Shown piece by piece: positions 33,729-42,824 of a stretch of DNA of 64,000 nucleotides. The translations under genes and the position numbers were made by a program. Under the pieces are notes generated by a model. It did no database searches and was not told the origin of the DNA. It worked only from the letters and a program-made list of their open reading frames with translations. This DNA is from Saccharopolyspora_D taberi (lineage in GTDB: Bacteria; Actinomycetota; Actinomycetes; Mycobacteriales; Pseudonocardiaceae). The stretch lies in assembly GCF_039534165.1 (NCBI RefSeq), contig NZ_BAAAUX010000012.1:62001-126000 (forward strand). The letters run 5' to 3'. Numbering within the stretch: the first letter of the stretch is position 1; the number at the start of each line of letters is the position of its first letter.

Positions 33729-34865
33729 TCACGCTTCCTTTCGGGCGATCGCACCTGATTCGAGGAGTTCGGCTGCCTGCGCCACCCGCCAGTCGGCCAG
33801 CACCGCCGCGGCGTCGCCGCCCGGCTCGGCCACTGGCCCCGGCGGCGGGTTCGGGGTCCGGGAGAACCGCGGCGCGGGCGCGGGCTGCAGCACGCCGTCG
33901 CGATCGACCAGCGTCCCGCGCGCGGCGACGTGCGGGTGCTCGGCGGCCTCGCCCATCGACAGCACCGGCGCGACGCAGGCGTCCGAACCGGCGAACCGCT
34001 CCGTCCACTCCGCCCGCGTGCCCCGGGCGAAGACCTCGGCGAAGCGCTTGCGCAGCTCCGGCCAGTTCGCCGGGTCGTTGCGGTCCGGCAGGCCCTCCAG
34101 GCCGAGCCGCTCGACGAGTTCGGCGTAGAACTGCGGTTCCAGCGCGCCGACGGCCACGTGCTCGCCGTCGGAGGTCTCGTAGACGTCGTAGAACGGGGCG
34201 CCGGTGTCGAGCAGGTTCGTGCCGCGCCGCTCGCTCCACCCGCCCGCGGCGCGCATGCCGAACAGCATCGCCCCGAGGTGCGCCGCGCCGTCCACGATCG
34301 CGGCGTCGACTACCTGCCCCCGGCCGCTGGTGCGGGCCTCCAGCACCGCGGCCAGGATCCCGACCGCCATGTAGAGCGCGCCGCCGCCGAAGTCGCCGAG
34401 CAGGTTCGCCGGGACCTGCGGCGGGCCGCCCTCGCGGCCGATGGCGTGCAGCATCCCGCTGAGCGCGATGTAGCCGATGTCGTGCCCCGCGGTCGGCGCC
34501 AGCGGACCGTCCTGGCCCCAGCCGGTCATCCGGCCGTAGACCAGCTTCGGGTTGACCTCCCAGCACTGCTCCGGGCCGACGCCGAGGCGTTCGGTCACCC
34601 CCGGCCGCAGCCCTTCCAGCAGCACGTCGGCCTGCGCGGCCAGCGCGAGCACCGCGTCGGCTCCGCGCTCGTGCTTGAGGTTCACCGAGACCGAGCGCTT
34701 GCCGCGGTTGAGCACGTCATCCTTGCCCGAGACGGCGCCGGGCCGGTCGACCCGGACGACGTCGGCGCCCAGATCCGCCAGCAGCATCGCGCAGAACGGG
34801 GCAGGCCCGATCCCCGCGAGCTCCACGACCCTGACCCCGGCCAGCGGCCCGTTGGTTGCTGTCAC
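33729..34865 (-). CDS. mcr: Alpha-methylacyl-CoA racemase (CaiB/BaiF family)
   Basis: 378 residues from GTG at 34865, with GGAGAGG seven bases upstream. The family III CoA-transferase fold is clear, and the racemase residues known from the mycobacterial enzyme (His126, Asp156, Glu241) are all present with a shift of two: His128 in AGHDIGY, Asp158 in LLGDFGGG, Glu243 in ALEPQFY. It should epimerise (2R)/(2S)-methylacyl-CoA esters so that branched fatty acids or sterol side chains can enter beta-oxidation. Co-transcribed with the downstream acyl-CoA dehydrogenase and divergent from a MerR regulator. Confidence 0.92.
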   Translation of the reverse strand: MTATNGPLAGVRVVELAGIGPAPFCAMLLADLGADVVRVDRPGAVSGKDDVLNRGKRSVSVNLKHERGADAVLALAAQADVLLEGLRPGVTERLGVGPEQCWEVNPKLVYGRMTGWGQDGPLAPTAGHDIGYIALSGMLHAIGREGGPPQVPANLLGDFGGGALYMAVGILAAVLEARTSGRGQVVDAAIVDGAAHLGAMLFGMRAAGGWSERRGTNLLDTGAPFYDVYETSDGEHVAVGALEPQFYAELVERLGLEGLPDRNDPANWPELRKRFAEVFARGTRAEWTERFAGSDACVAPVLSMGEAAEHPHVAARGTLVDRDGVLQPAPAPRFSRTPNPPPGPVAEPGGDAAAVLADWRVAQAAELLESGAIARKEA

Positions 34866-34906
34866 GCTCGCACCTCTCCATGTGTCACCGGCCACAAGCA
34901 ATGCGA

Positions 34907-34939
34907 CGCTGTTAGTGTTACATCGCTGGTGTTACAGCG
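34907..34939. promoter_or_regulatory. Operator-like repeats between mcr and merR-type gene
   Basis: CGCTGTTA (34907-34914) and TTACAGCG (34932-34939) form an inverted repeat with one mismatch. GTGTTACA also occurs as a direct repeat at 34915-34922 and 34929-34936, spaced 14 bases. They sit centrally in the 95-bp divergent gap, where a MerR dimer could act on both promoters. Confidence 0.55.
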
Positions 34940-34960
34940 GTCAAGGAGTATCGTGCGGTC

Positions 34961-35677
34961 ATGCTCCGAACAGCGGACGAAGAGCTGACCATCGATGAAC
35001 TGGCCGCACGCGCCGGCGTCACCGTGCGCACTGTTCGGTTCTACTCCTCGCGCGGCCTGCTGCCCCCACCGCGGCTGCGCGGACGGCTCGGCCTCTACGG
35101 CGGCGACCACCTGGCCAGGCTGGACCTGATCCGGGAGCTGCAGACGCTGGGCTTCACGCTGTCGGCGATCGAACGCCACCTGGAGCGCGTCCCGGACGAC
35201 GCCGCGCCGGAGGACCTCGCCCTGCACCGGGCGCTGCTGGCGCCGTGGACCAGCGACCAGAGCGAGGACCTGGACCGCCACGAGCTCAACCAGCGCGCGG
35301 GCCGCCACCTCGACGACGACCTGGTCGGCCAGCTGGTCGAGCTCGGCATCCTGGAGCGGATCCCCGACGACGAGCGGCTCCGGCTGCCCAGCACCGCGAT
35401 GCTCGGCGTCGGGCTGCAGATCCTCGACCTCGGCCTGCCGCTGGAGATGCTGGTGCAGGCCAAGCAGATCGTCGAGCAGCACACCTCCCAGATCGCGGTC
35501 GAGCTGCGCGAGCTGTTCGCCGCCAACGTGCTGCGCCCCTACGTGGAACGCGGCCGTCCCGAGGACGAGCGCGAGCGGGTCCGCGCGGCCACCGACCAGC
35601 TTCGGCCGCTGACGATCCAGGTCCTGGTCAACGGTTTCCAGCGGGCCGTCAACGACGTGATCCGCGATCACGTCTGA
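34961..35677 (+). CDS. MerR family transcriptional regulator
   Basis: 238 residues. N-terminal winged HTH: LTIDELAARAGVTVRTVRFY (residues 5-24), then SSRGLLPPPRLRGRLGLYGG. The coiled helix RLDLIRELQTLGFTLSAIE follows. The C-terminal part (about 110-238) contains no cysteine cluster for metals, so a small organic or acyl ligand is more likely. RBS AAGGAG is 13 bases from the ATG, rather far. Divergent from the racemase/dehydrogenase operon, which it probably controls. Confidence 0.9.
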   Translation: MLRTADEELTIDELAARAGVTVRTVRFYSSRGLLPPPRLRGRLGLYGGDHLARLDLIRELQTLGFTLSAIERHLERVPDDAAPEDLALHRALLAPWTSDQSEDLDRHELNQRAGRHLDDDLVGQLVELGILERIPDDERLRLPSTAMLGVGLQILDLGLPLEMLVQAKQIVEQHTSQIAVELRELFAANVLRPYVERGRPEDERERVRAATDQLRPLTIQVLVNGFQRAVNDVIRDHV

Positions 35678-35756
35678 CGCTCTGGTCAAAACCGGTCCGG
35701 ATGGGGTTTCATCCTGGAGTGACGATCGTCACGCGCGTTTGAGGGGAGACGCCCGG

Positions 35757-37019
35757 ATGACCGTTCTGCGGCCCTGGACCGCGACCGACACGACCGCCCC
35801 CGAACTGTTCGCGCGCAACGCCCGGGACTGCCCCGACCACCCCGCGCTGACCGATTCCTCCGGTGCCGCAACGAGAACGTGGACGTGGGCGCAGGCGCAC
35901 GACGAGGTCACCCGGCTCGCCGCCGGGTTCGCCGACCTCGGGTTGCAGCCCGGTCAGACCGCGCTGGTGATGATGTCCAACCGGGCCGAGCACTGGTTGG
36001 CCGACGCCGCCGCGACCCGGCTCGGCGCGGTGCCCGGCAGCGTCGGCCTCCGCCACAGCAGCGCCGAAGCGCTGCTGCTGGCCCGGCACAGCAGGGCGCG
36101 GGTGGTCGTCGCCGAAGGAGCCGACCAGGTGTGGCGGTGGTCGTCGGCGATGCGGGATCCGACCGCGCCCGCGCACGTCGTGGTCGTCGACCCGGCGGCG
36201 GTTCCCGCCGGGGATCCCCGCTTCCTCAGCTGGGAGGAGCTGCGGCGGCGCGGCGAGCGGCGGCTGCTCGCCGAGCCCGACGCCGTCGACCGGCACCGGG
36301 GGGCGATCACCCCGGACCGGCCCGCCGCCCTGCTCTACACCGGGACCGAGCACTGCGTGGTGCTCACGCACCGGAACCTCGTCCACGCCGCGTCGGCGTT
36401 GCGCCACATCGCCGGAATTCCCCGCCACGCGGCCATGATCTGCGGCCATTCGCCGTCCGACCTGCTGGCGCGCACGACCGGCTTCCACGCCGCCGTCCAC
36501 AACGCCGACCACGTCCACCTCCACCCCGACGCCCCGCAGGCCGCGTCCGCGCTTCCGCGCGTCCGCCCGCCCGCGTTCCTCGGCGCGCCGGAGGTCTGGG
36601 CGGACCTCGCCGCCCGGATCGGGCCTTCGGCCGATCCCCGGCGGCTCCGCGCCCGCCTCGGGCTCGACCGGCTCGCCTGGGCTGCCGCCGGGCCCGCTCC
36701 GCTCGCGCCCGCGGTGGTGGACCGCTTCGCGGCCGTGGACATCGCCCTCCGGCAGTGCTGGGGCACGGCCGAGACCACCGGCTTCGCCACCGCGGGCCAC
36801 GCAGGCGCCGACCGCCCCGGGACCGCGGGCCGGGCCCTGCCCGGAGTGGAGGTACGGATCTCCGGCGACGGCGAGATCCTGGTCCGGGGACCTGTCGTGT
36901 GCGCGGGTCACCTGCAACCGGACGGGCTGATCAGGCCGGTCACCGACGCCGAGGGCTGGCTGCGCACCGGCGACGCGGGCGCGCTCGACGCCGACGGGTA
37001 CCTCGTCGTCCGGCGCTGA
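35757..37019 (+). CDS. Degenerate, C-terminally truncated acyl-CoA synthetase (AMP-binding fold)
   Basis: 420 residues against about 600 in FadD15-like long-chain acyl-CoA synthetases. The N-terminal domain is recognisable (TWTWAQAHDEVTRLAAGF, later RQCWGTAETTGFATAG, and GWLRTGDAGALDADGYLVV). Two key parts are missing. The P-loop YTSGTTGxPKG is shortened to YTGTEHCVVLTHRN, so the ATP phosphate-binding loop is gone. The protein also stops in the hinge directly after the GD motif, without the C-terminal domain that carries the catalytic lysine. It probably cannot form acyl-adenylate. Its last codons already belong to the 15-bp tandem array. It may be a decaying gene or a pseudoenzyme. Confidence 0.8.
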   Translation: MTVLRPWTATDTTAPELFARNARDCPDHPALTDSSGAATRTWTWAQAHDEVTRLAAGFADLGLQPGQTALVMMSNRAEHWLADAAATRLGAVPGSVGLRHSSAEALLLARHSRARVVVAEGADQVWRWSSAMRDPTAPAHVVVVDPAAVPAGDPRFLSWEELRRRGERRLLAEPDAVDRHRGAITPDRPAALLYTGTEHCVVLTHRNLVHAASALRHIAGIPRHAAMICGHSPSDLLARTTGFHAAVHNADHVHLHPDAPQAASALPRVRPPAFLGAPEVWADLAARIGPSADPRRLRARLGLDRLAWAAAGPAPLAPAVVDRFAAVDIALRQCWGTAETTGFATAGHAGADRPGTAGRALPGVEVRISGDGEILVRGPVVCAGHLQPDGLIRPVTDAEGWLRTGDAGALDADGYLVVRR

Positions 37020-37305
37020 GCCGGCCGGCGCTGAGTCGGCCAGCGCTGAGTCAGCCGGCCCGCAGTCATCCGACGCTGAGCCGTTCGGTGCCGAGTCATC
37101 CGGTGCTGAGCCGTCCGGCCCGCAGTCATCCAGCGCTGAGCCGTCCAGCGCGGAGTCATCCGGCCCGCAGTCATCCGACCTGCAGTCGTCCAGCGCGGAG
37201 TCACCCAGCGCTGAGTCATCCAGCCCGCAGTCACCCGACCCGCAGTCGTCCAGCGCGGAGTCATCCGGCGCGGAGTCATCCAGCCCGCAGTCACCCTGCG
37301 CTGGC
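37006..37305. repeat. Tandem array of twenty 15-bp units
   Basis: Units such as TCATCCAGCGCTGAG, TCATCCGGCGCGGAG and TCATCCAGCCCGCAG follow without gaps from 37006 to 37305. Because 15 is a multiple of three, frames stay open through it on several frames (one gives pentapeptide SSGAE-like repeats). The stop codon of the acyl-CoA synthetase (37017-37019, TGA of GCTGAG) and that of the convergent transporter (37291-37293, TCA read on the other strand) are both repeat-derived. Confidence 0.95.
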
Positions 37306-38619
37306 AGGCTCCGCGTCGCGCACGAACCGGCGCGGATCTCCCGTCACCGCAAGGCATCCGACGGTCACCAGCGCGCCGCCGACGAGGTACAGCGCGATCG
37401 GCCATGACCCGCCGCCCACGCCGAGCAGCGCGGTGGCGATGAACGGCGACAGCCCGCCGCCGAGGACCGAACCGCTCTGGTACCCCAGCGACACACCGGT
37501 GTAGCGGACCTTCGTGCTGAACAGGTCCGCGCAGAACGCCGCCATGGGGCCGAAAACCGCCGCCGAGCCCGCGTACCCGAGCACCATCGCCAGCACGATC
37601 AGCGCGGGCGACCTGGTGTCGAGCAGCCAGAACATCGGGAACGCGTACACCGCGAGGAAGATCGCACCGCCGAGCATCACCCTGGTCCGCCCGAGCCGGT
37701 CGGACAGGTGCGCGAACAGCAGGATCCCCGCGATCTGCGCGGCCGATCCGGCGAGGCTGCCCGCCAGCATCAGGTCGCGGGTCATGCCCAGCTGCCGGGT
37801 GCCGTAGGTGAGCAGGAACGTGGCGAGCACGAAGATGAACATGTTGAAGCCGAGGTTGACCCCGGCCGAGAGCAGGATCTGCCGCCAGGAGCTGGCGAAC
37901 GCCTCCGCGACCGGCAGCCTGGAGCGCTCGCCGTGCTCGCGGATCCGGGCGAATTCGGGGGATTCGGCCAGCCGCAGCCGCACGTAGAGCCCGACGCCGA
38001 CCAGGACGAGGCTCAGCAGGAACGGGATCCGCCAGCCCCAGACCAGGAACTGGTCGCCGGAGACCGCGGTCGCCGCCGCGAACACGCCGGTCGCCAGGAA
38101 CAGCCCGGTCGGCGAGCCGATGAAGGTCCAGCCGCCGTACCAGCCCTGCCGGTTCGGCGGGGCGTGCTCGACGGCCATCAGCACCGCGCCGCCCTGCTCG
38201 CCGCCGAGGAAGAACCCCTGCACCACCCGCAGCAGCACCAGCGCCGCGGGCGCCCACAGGCCGATCTGGTCGTAGGTGGGCAGCAGGCCGATCGCCGCGG
38301 TGCAGGCGCCGGTGACGCTGAGCGTGATCACCAGCATCAGCCTGCGGCCCACCCGGTCGCCGAAGTGGCCGATCACCGCCGCGCCGAGCGGGCGGGCGAG
38401 GAAACCGGCGCCGAAGGTGGCGAAGGCCAGCAGCGCGCCGACCCACGGGTCGCCCGCCGGGAAGAACAGCCGGTTGAACACCACGGCCGCGGCGGTGCCG
38501 TAGATGAGGAAGTCGTAGAGCTCGATCGTGTTGCCGACGGCGCTGGCGAACGCCGCCTTGCGGACGCTTTCGCGCGGGGGCGCCACGCCCGGTTTCGCCG
38601 CGCTCGGTTCGGCTGCCAT
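37291..38619 (-). CDS. MFS transporter, metabolite:H+ symporter (MHS) family
   Basis: 442 residues, ATG behind GGAGGA. Twelve membrane segments. MHS hallmarks are present: ASAVGNTIELYDFLIYG in helix 1, FGAGFLARPLGAAVIGHFGDRVGRR in the 2-3 region (residues about 70-95), and VVQGFFLGGEQGGAVLMAVEHAP in helix 4-5. Members import organic acids, betaine or shikimate with protons. Position next to acyl-CoA genes is suggestive only. Its last codons overlap the tandem array, so its C-terminus may have been trimmed or replaced. Confidence 0.92.
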   Translation of the reverse strand: MAAEPSAAKPGVAPPRESVRKAAFASAVGNTIELYDFLIYGTAAAVVFNRLFFPAGDPWVGALLAFATFGAGFLARPLGAAVIGHFGDRVGRRLMLVITLSVTGACTAAIGLLPTYDQIGLWAPAALVLLRVVQGFFLGGEQGGAVLMAVEHAPPNRQGWYGGWTFIGSPTGLFLATGVFAAATAVSGDQFLVWGWRIPFLLSLVLVGVGLYVRLRLAESPEFARIREHGERSRLPVAEAFASSWRQILLSAGVNLGFNMFIFVLATFLLTYGTRQLGMTRDLMLAGSLAGSAAQIAGILLFAHLSDRLGRTRVMLGGAIFLAVYAFPMFWLLDTRSPALIVLAMVLGYAGSAAVFGPMAAFCADLFSTKVRYTGVSLGYQSGSVLGGGLSPFIATALLGVGGGSWPIALYLVGGALVTVGCLAVTGDPRRFVRDAEPASAG

Positions 38620-38904
38620 CCCGGTCCTCCTCCGGTGTTTCCCTCTCCTGGGCTTTCCCTCGTCAGGGTTTCGCCGCGCCCGGGGTGCAGGATCCGAGCG
38701 CAGGGTTCCGCGTCGAATTTCCCACAGTCATCCCGCGAACGAGGCTCGATGGCGATCTTCGCCGCCGAGATGATCAACACAGAGTGAGAAAACTCGATCG
38801 AGGGAAACTCAATCAGGTGGATCAAGGTAGCGGATGCGGTGTGACGGCCGGTTCTGCCGATAAAGAAGGTGAAGTCCTCTCCATAACCGCAGGAGGAAAT
38901 CGAG

Positions 38905-39312
38905 ATGACCGCACTCCCGCTGATCGGCCGCGCGCTCGTGGCCACCGCGCTGACCGCGGGCGCCGTGCTCACCCCGGCGGCTGCCTCCGCCGTCCCGGTC
39001 GCCAGCACGTTGCAGCTCTCGGTCACCGGCCAGCCCGGCACCAGCGGATTCCGCACCGCGCTGCTGACCTGCGAGCCGCACGGCGGCACGCACCCGAACG
39101 CCCAGAAGGCGTGCGCGGACCTCATCGAGAACAACGGCGACCTGCACGCGATGGCCAAGCAGGAACCCCGGCCGATGATGTGCACGCTGGACCTCAAGGA
39201 AGTCACGGTCCGCGCCACCGGCACCTGGCGCGGCAAGCAGGTCGACTTCGAGCAGAAGTTCCCGAACATCTGCGTCGCCAAGTCGCACACCGGCGAGGTC
39301 TTCGCGTTCTGA
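38905..39312 (+). CDS. SSI family (subtilisin inhibitor-like) secreted protease inhibitor
   Basis: 135 residues, ATG behind AGGAGG. Signal peptide about residues 1-29 (cleavage near ASAVP). The mature protein has the four conserved cysteines: LLTCEPHGG and KACADL pair, and MMCTLDL and PNICVA pair. It also has the family's GTHPNAQKACADL, VTVRATGTWRGK and the closing GEVFAF. The reactive loop, C-P-M-V in the Streptomyces prototype, reads C-T-L-D here, giving P1 leucine and an unusual acidic P1'. It should inhibit subtilisin- or chymotrypsin-like serine proteases outside the cell. Confidence 0.93.
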   Translation: MTALPLIGRALVATALTAGAVLTPAAASAVPVASTLQLSVTGQPGTSGFRTALLTCEPHGGTHPNAQKACADLIENNGDLHAMAKQEPRPMMCTLDLKEVTVRATGTWRGKQVDFEQKFPNICVAKSHTGEVFAF

Positions 39313-39321
39313 GCCCGCCCC

Positions 39322-39356
39322 GCGAGCCCCTGATCACACCGTGACCAGGGGCTTGC
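39322..39356 (+). terminator. Hairpin terminator after SSI gene
   Basis: GCGAGCCCCTGATCAC (39322-39337) pairs with GTGACCAGGGGCTTGC (39341-39356), 14 of 16 positions plus wobbles, with a three-base loop. It begins ten bases after the inhibitor stop. No T-run follows, as is common in actinomycetes. Confidence 0.75.
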
Positions 39357-39383
39357 GGCATTTGGGCGGGTTACCGTTGGCGC

Positions 39384-39782
39384 ATGGCACCACAGGACAC
39401 TGGTTCGCCGGATCGGCGCTGGCCACGGCGGTTGTTCGCGGTGGGCAGCGACCCCGATCCGAGGTTCACGCTCGCCAACGAGCGCACGTTCCTCGCCTGG
39501 ATCCGGACATCGCTGGCGCTGATGGCCGCCGGAGTCGGGGTGGAGGCGCTCAACGCCGTCACCCCCGACCAGTCGAGTCCACTGCGGACGGTGCTGGCGA
39601 TCCTCCTGCTGCTGGCCGGAGTCCTGTGCAGCGCGACCGCGTTCGGCCGGTGGATGACCACCGAACGCGCGATGCGGACGAACGCCTCGCTGCCCGCACC
39701 GCGGCTCGGCCCGCTGCTCGGCTACGGCCTGGCGGCGATCGGCGTGGTCGCCTGCGCCCTGCTGCTGATCACCGGGATCTGA
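39384..39782 (+). CDS. DUF202 (YidH-like) membrane protein
   Basis: 132 residues with three membrane helices (about 46-63, 72-92, 110-131). The DUF202 signature is present: RFTLANERTFLAWIRTSLAL just before the first helix. Function unknown; YidH family proteins are inner-membrane proteins. It is followed after two bases by a second DUF202 protein, so a two-subunit complex is plausible. Confidence 0.88.
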   Translation: MAPQDTGSPDRRWPRRLFAVGSDPDPRFTLANERTFLAWIRTSLALMAAGVGVEALNAVTPDQSSPLRTVLAILLLLAGVLCSATAFGRWMTTERAMRTNASLPAPRLGPLLGYGLAAIGVVACALLLITGI

Positions 39783-39784
39783 CC

Positions 39785-40105
39785 GTGCCAGGCCCGTGGG
39801 ACCCCGGACTCCAGGTCGAGCGCACGACGCTCGCGTGGCTGCGCACCACGCTCGCCTTCGTCGTCGGCCTCATCGTGCTCATCAGGCTGATCCTGCACCA
39901 CAGCGTGCTCGCCGGGATCGCCTGCGCCGTGCTGACGCTGCCGCTGGCGGTCGTGATCGCCTGGTTCACCTGGCGCAGGCACCAGCGGACCGAGCGCTGC
40001 CTCCGCGCCGAGCACCCGCTGCCCGCCGCAGTGCTGCCCGCCGCGGTCGCGCTGCTCGCGATCCTCGGCGGCTGCACCGGGATCGTGTACGTGCTTACCG
40101 TCTGA
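39785..40105 (+). CDS. Second DUF202 membrane protein
   Basis: 106 residues from GTG at 39785, two bases after the previous stop. Three helices, preceded by the same signature in diverged form, LQVERTTLAWLRTTLAFVV. The longer open frame that starts upstream overlaps the first DUF202 gene and is not the real start. The pair is translationally coupled; YidH/YidG in enterobacteria show the same pairing. Confidence 0.85.
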   Translation: MPGPWDPGLQVERTTLAWLRTTLAFVVGLIVLIRLILHHSVLAGIACAVLTLPLAVVIAWFTWRRHQRTERCLRAEHPLPAAVLPAAVALLAILGGCTGIVYVLTV

Positions 40106-40109
40106 GCGG

Positions 40110-40529
40110 TCAGGCCAGCGACAGCTGGGTCTCCACGTTGCCGCGGATCGCGTTGGAGTACGGGCAGACCTGGTCGGCCTCCTCGGTCAGCTTCCTGGCC
40201 TGGGCCTCGTCGAGGCCCGGCAGGCTGACCGAGAGCTCGACCTCCAGGCCGAAGCCGCCCTCGTCGTTGCGGCCGATGCCCACGCGGGCGGTCACCTCGG
40301 AGCCGGTGATGTCGGCCTTCGCGCGGCGGGCGACGACCTGGAGCGCGCCGTGGAAGCAGGCGGCGTAGCCGGCGGCGAACAGCTGTTCCGGGTTGGTGGC
40401 GTCGCCGCCCGCGCCGCCCATCTCCTTCGGCACGGCGAGATCCAGGTCGAGGATCCCGTCCGAGGAGCGGGCCTTGCCATCCCGGCCCGCTCCGGTCGCG
40501 GTGGCTTCCGCGGTGTACAGCGCAGTCAT
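40110..40529 (-). CDS. ohr: Organic hydroperoxide resistance protein (Ohr)
   Basis: 139 residues. OsmC/Ohr fold with the two catalytic cysteines in the Ohr spacing: YAACFHG (about residue 60) and QVCPYSNAI (about 123). It reduces organic and fatty-acid hydroperoxides with lipoyl or other dithiol donors in the cytoplasm. A perfect palindrome lies 40-60 bases upstream, as expected for control by a MarR-type OhrR, but no ohrR gene is adjacent. It converges with the DUF202 pair, four bases between stops. Confidence 0.95.
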   Translation of the reverse strand: MTALYTAEATATGAGRDGKARSSDGILDLDLAVPKEMGGAGGDATNPEQLFAAGYAACFHGALQVVARRAKADITGSEVTARVGIGRNDEGGFGLEVELSVSLPGLDEAQARKLTEEADQVCPYSNAIRGNVETQLSLA

Positions 40530-40570
40530 GATCCGTTCCTCTCCTCGGGTCGAACGAGCCCAACAGTAGC

Positions 40571-40587
40571 GTGCAACTAAATTGCAC
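40571..40587. promoter_or_regulatory. OhrR/MarR-like operator upstream of ohr
   Basis: GTGCAA (40571-40576) and TTGCAC (40582-40587) form a perfect inverted repeat around CTAAA, 42-58 bases before the ohr ATG. The A/T-rich centre flanked by TTGCA-type half-sites is like known OhrR sites of the MarR family. The regulator gene is not in this window next to it. Confidence 0.6.
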
Positions 40588-40674
40588 ACAACCAATCTGG
40601 CGGAAGTATGCCCGAACGCACAACCGGGCGCCCGGTCCATCCACACTGGACGGATCAGGCGCCCGGAAGCGCGC

Positions 40675-42030
<1,356 letters not shown>

Positions 42031-42055
42031 TGATCCGCCCTCCGCTTGTGCCCGG

Positions 42056-42427
42056 CTACGCCCCGGTCAGTTCGGCGTACTGCTCGGCGCTGAGCACCTC
42101 GCCGGTCTCGGTCGCCCTGACCTCGATCAGCCAGCCGTCGCCGAACGGATCGGCGTTGACCTGAGCGGGATCGCTCACCACGGACTCGTTGATCGCCACG
42201 ACCTCGCCGGTGACCGGCGCGTAGAGGTCGCTGACCGACTTCGTCGACTCCAGCTCACCGCAGGCGCCGCCCGCCTCGATCCGCGCGCCGACCTCGGGCA
42301 GCTCCACGAAGACGATGTCGCCGAGCGACTCGGCCGCGTACGGGGTGATGCCGATGCGGACCACGCCGTCGCGGTCCTCGATCCACTCGTGCTCTTCGGT
42401 GTAGCGCAGGTTGGTGGGCAGGGACAT
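42056..42427 (-). CDS. gcvH: Glycine cleavage system H protein
   Basis: 123 residues. Lipoyl-carrier protein; the lipoylated lysine is Lys63 in GELESTKSVSDLYAP, and the family start RYTEEHEWIED is typical. It shuttles the aminomethyl group between the P, T and L proteins. GcvT and GlyA, which often accompany it in actinomycetes, are not present here; sdaA follows directly. ATG at 42427 behind GGAG. The riboswitch at 42486-42662 precedes it. Confidence 0.96.
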   Translation of the reverse strand: MSLPTNLRYTEEHEWIEDRDGVVRIGITPYAAESLGDIVFVELPEVGARIEAGGACGELESTKSVSDLYAPVTGEVVAINESVVSDPAQVNADPFGDGWLIEVRATETGEVLSAEQYAELTGA

Positions 42428-42485
42428 GGGAGGCTCCGTCGCTTTCGGGGGCATGGGAATGCCCGGGATGGTTGGGCCTCCCCCT

Positions 42486-42662
42486 CTGTTGCGGAACCTG
42501 AGAGCTTCACCGCTTCGTCGCGGTTTGCACCGTGGGTGCGGCGCCGTGGCGCGCGCTTTCCAGAGTTGCCTCGCCCGAGCGGTCATGGGTGCCTGAGAGT
42601 TTGCGGGGAGTCTTGCTCCTTCGGCGCCCTGGTGCACCTGCGGTGCTCAGGGTCTCTCCCGC
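42486..42662 (-). ncRNA. Tandem glycine riboswitch
   Basis: On the minus strand the leader shows the first aptamer, with GGGAGAGACC, then CGCCGAAGGAGCAA and ACTCTCAGGCAC (about 42662-42580). The second aptamer follows at once, with GGCAACTCTGGAAAGC, GACGAAGCGG and AGCTCTCAGGTTCCGCAACAG, closing with AGGGGG (about 42579-42486). These are the conserved words of the cooperative gcvT-type glycine riboswitch. It lies about 60 bases upstream of the gcvH ATG and should switch on gcvH-sdaA when glycine is high. Confidence 0.95.
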
Positions 42663-42824
42663 CCGGGTTCTGCGGCCGGTATGCGGTTGTCATGCTCCGC
42701 GCCAAACGATAAACGGGCCGGCCGAGGTGTCAATGGCCCGCCCCTGGTCCGCCACCGGATGTTCGCCCGGCGATTTCCCGGGCGCCCGGTCCCATACGCT
42801 GGGAACCGCGGGGAGGAGGCGACG

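Noticed and set aside
37021..37504. SSGAE-type pentapeptide-repeat frame in the 15-bp array as a repeat protein
   Set aside because: No start or ribosome site fits, and the frame runs out into the convergent transporter gene; it is open only because the unit is a multiple of three without stops in that frame.
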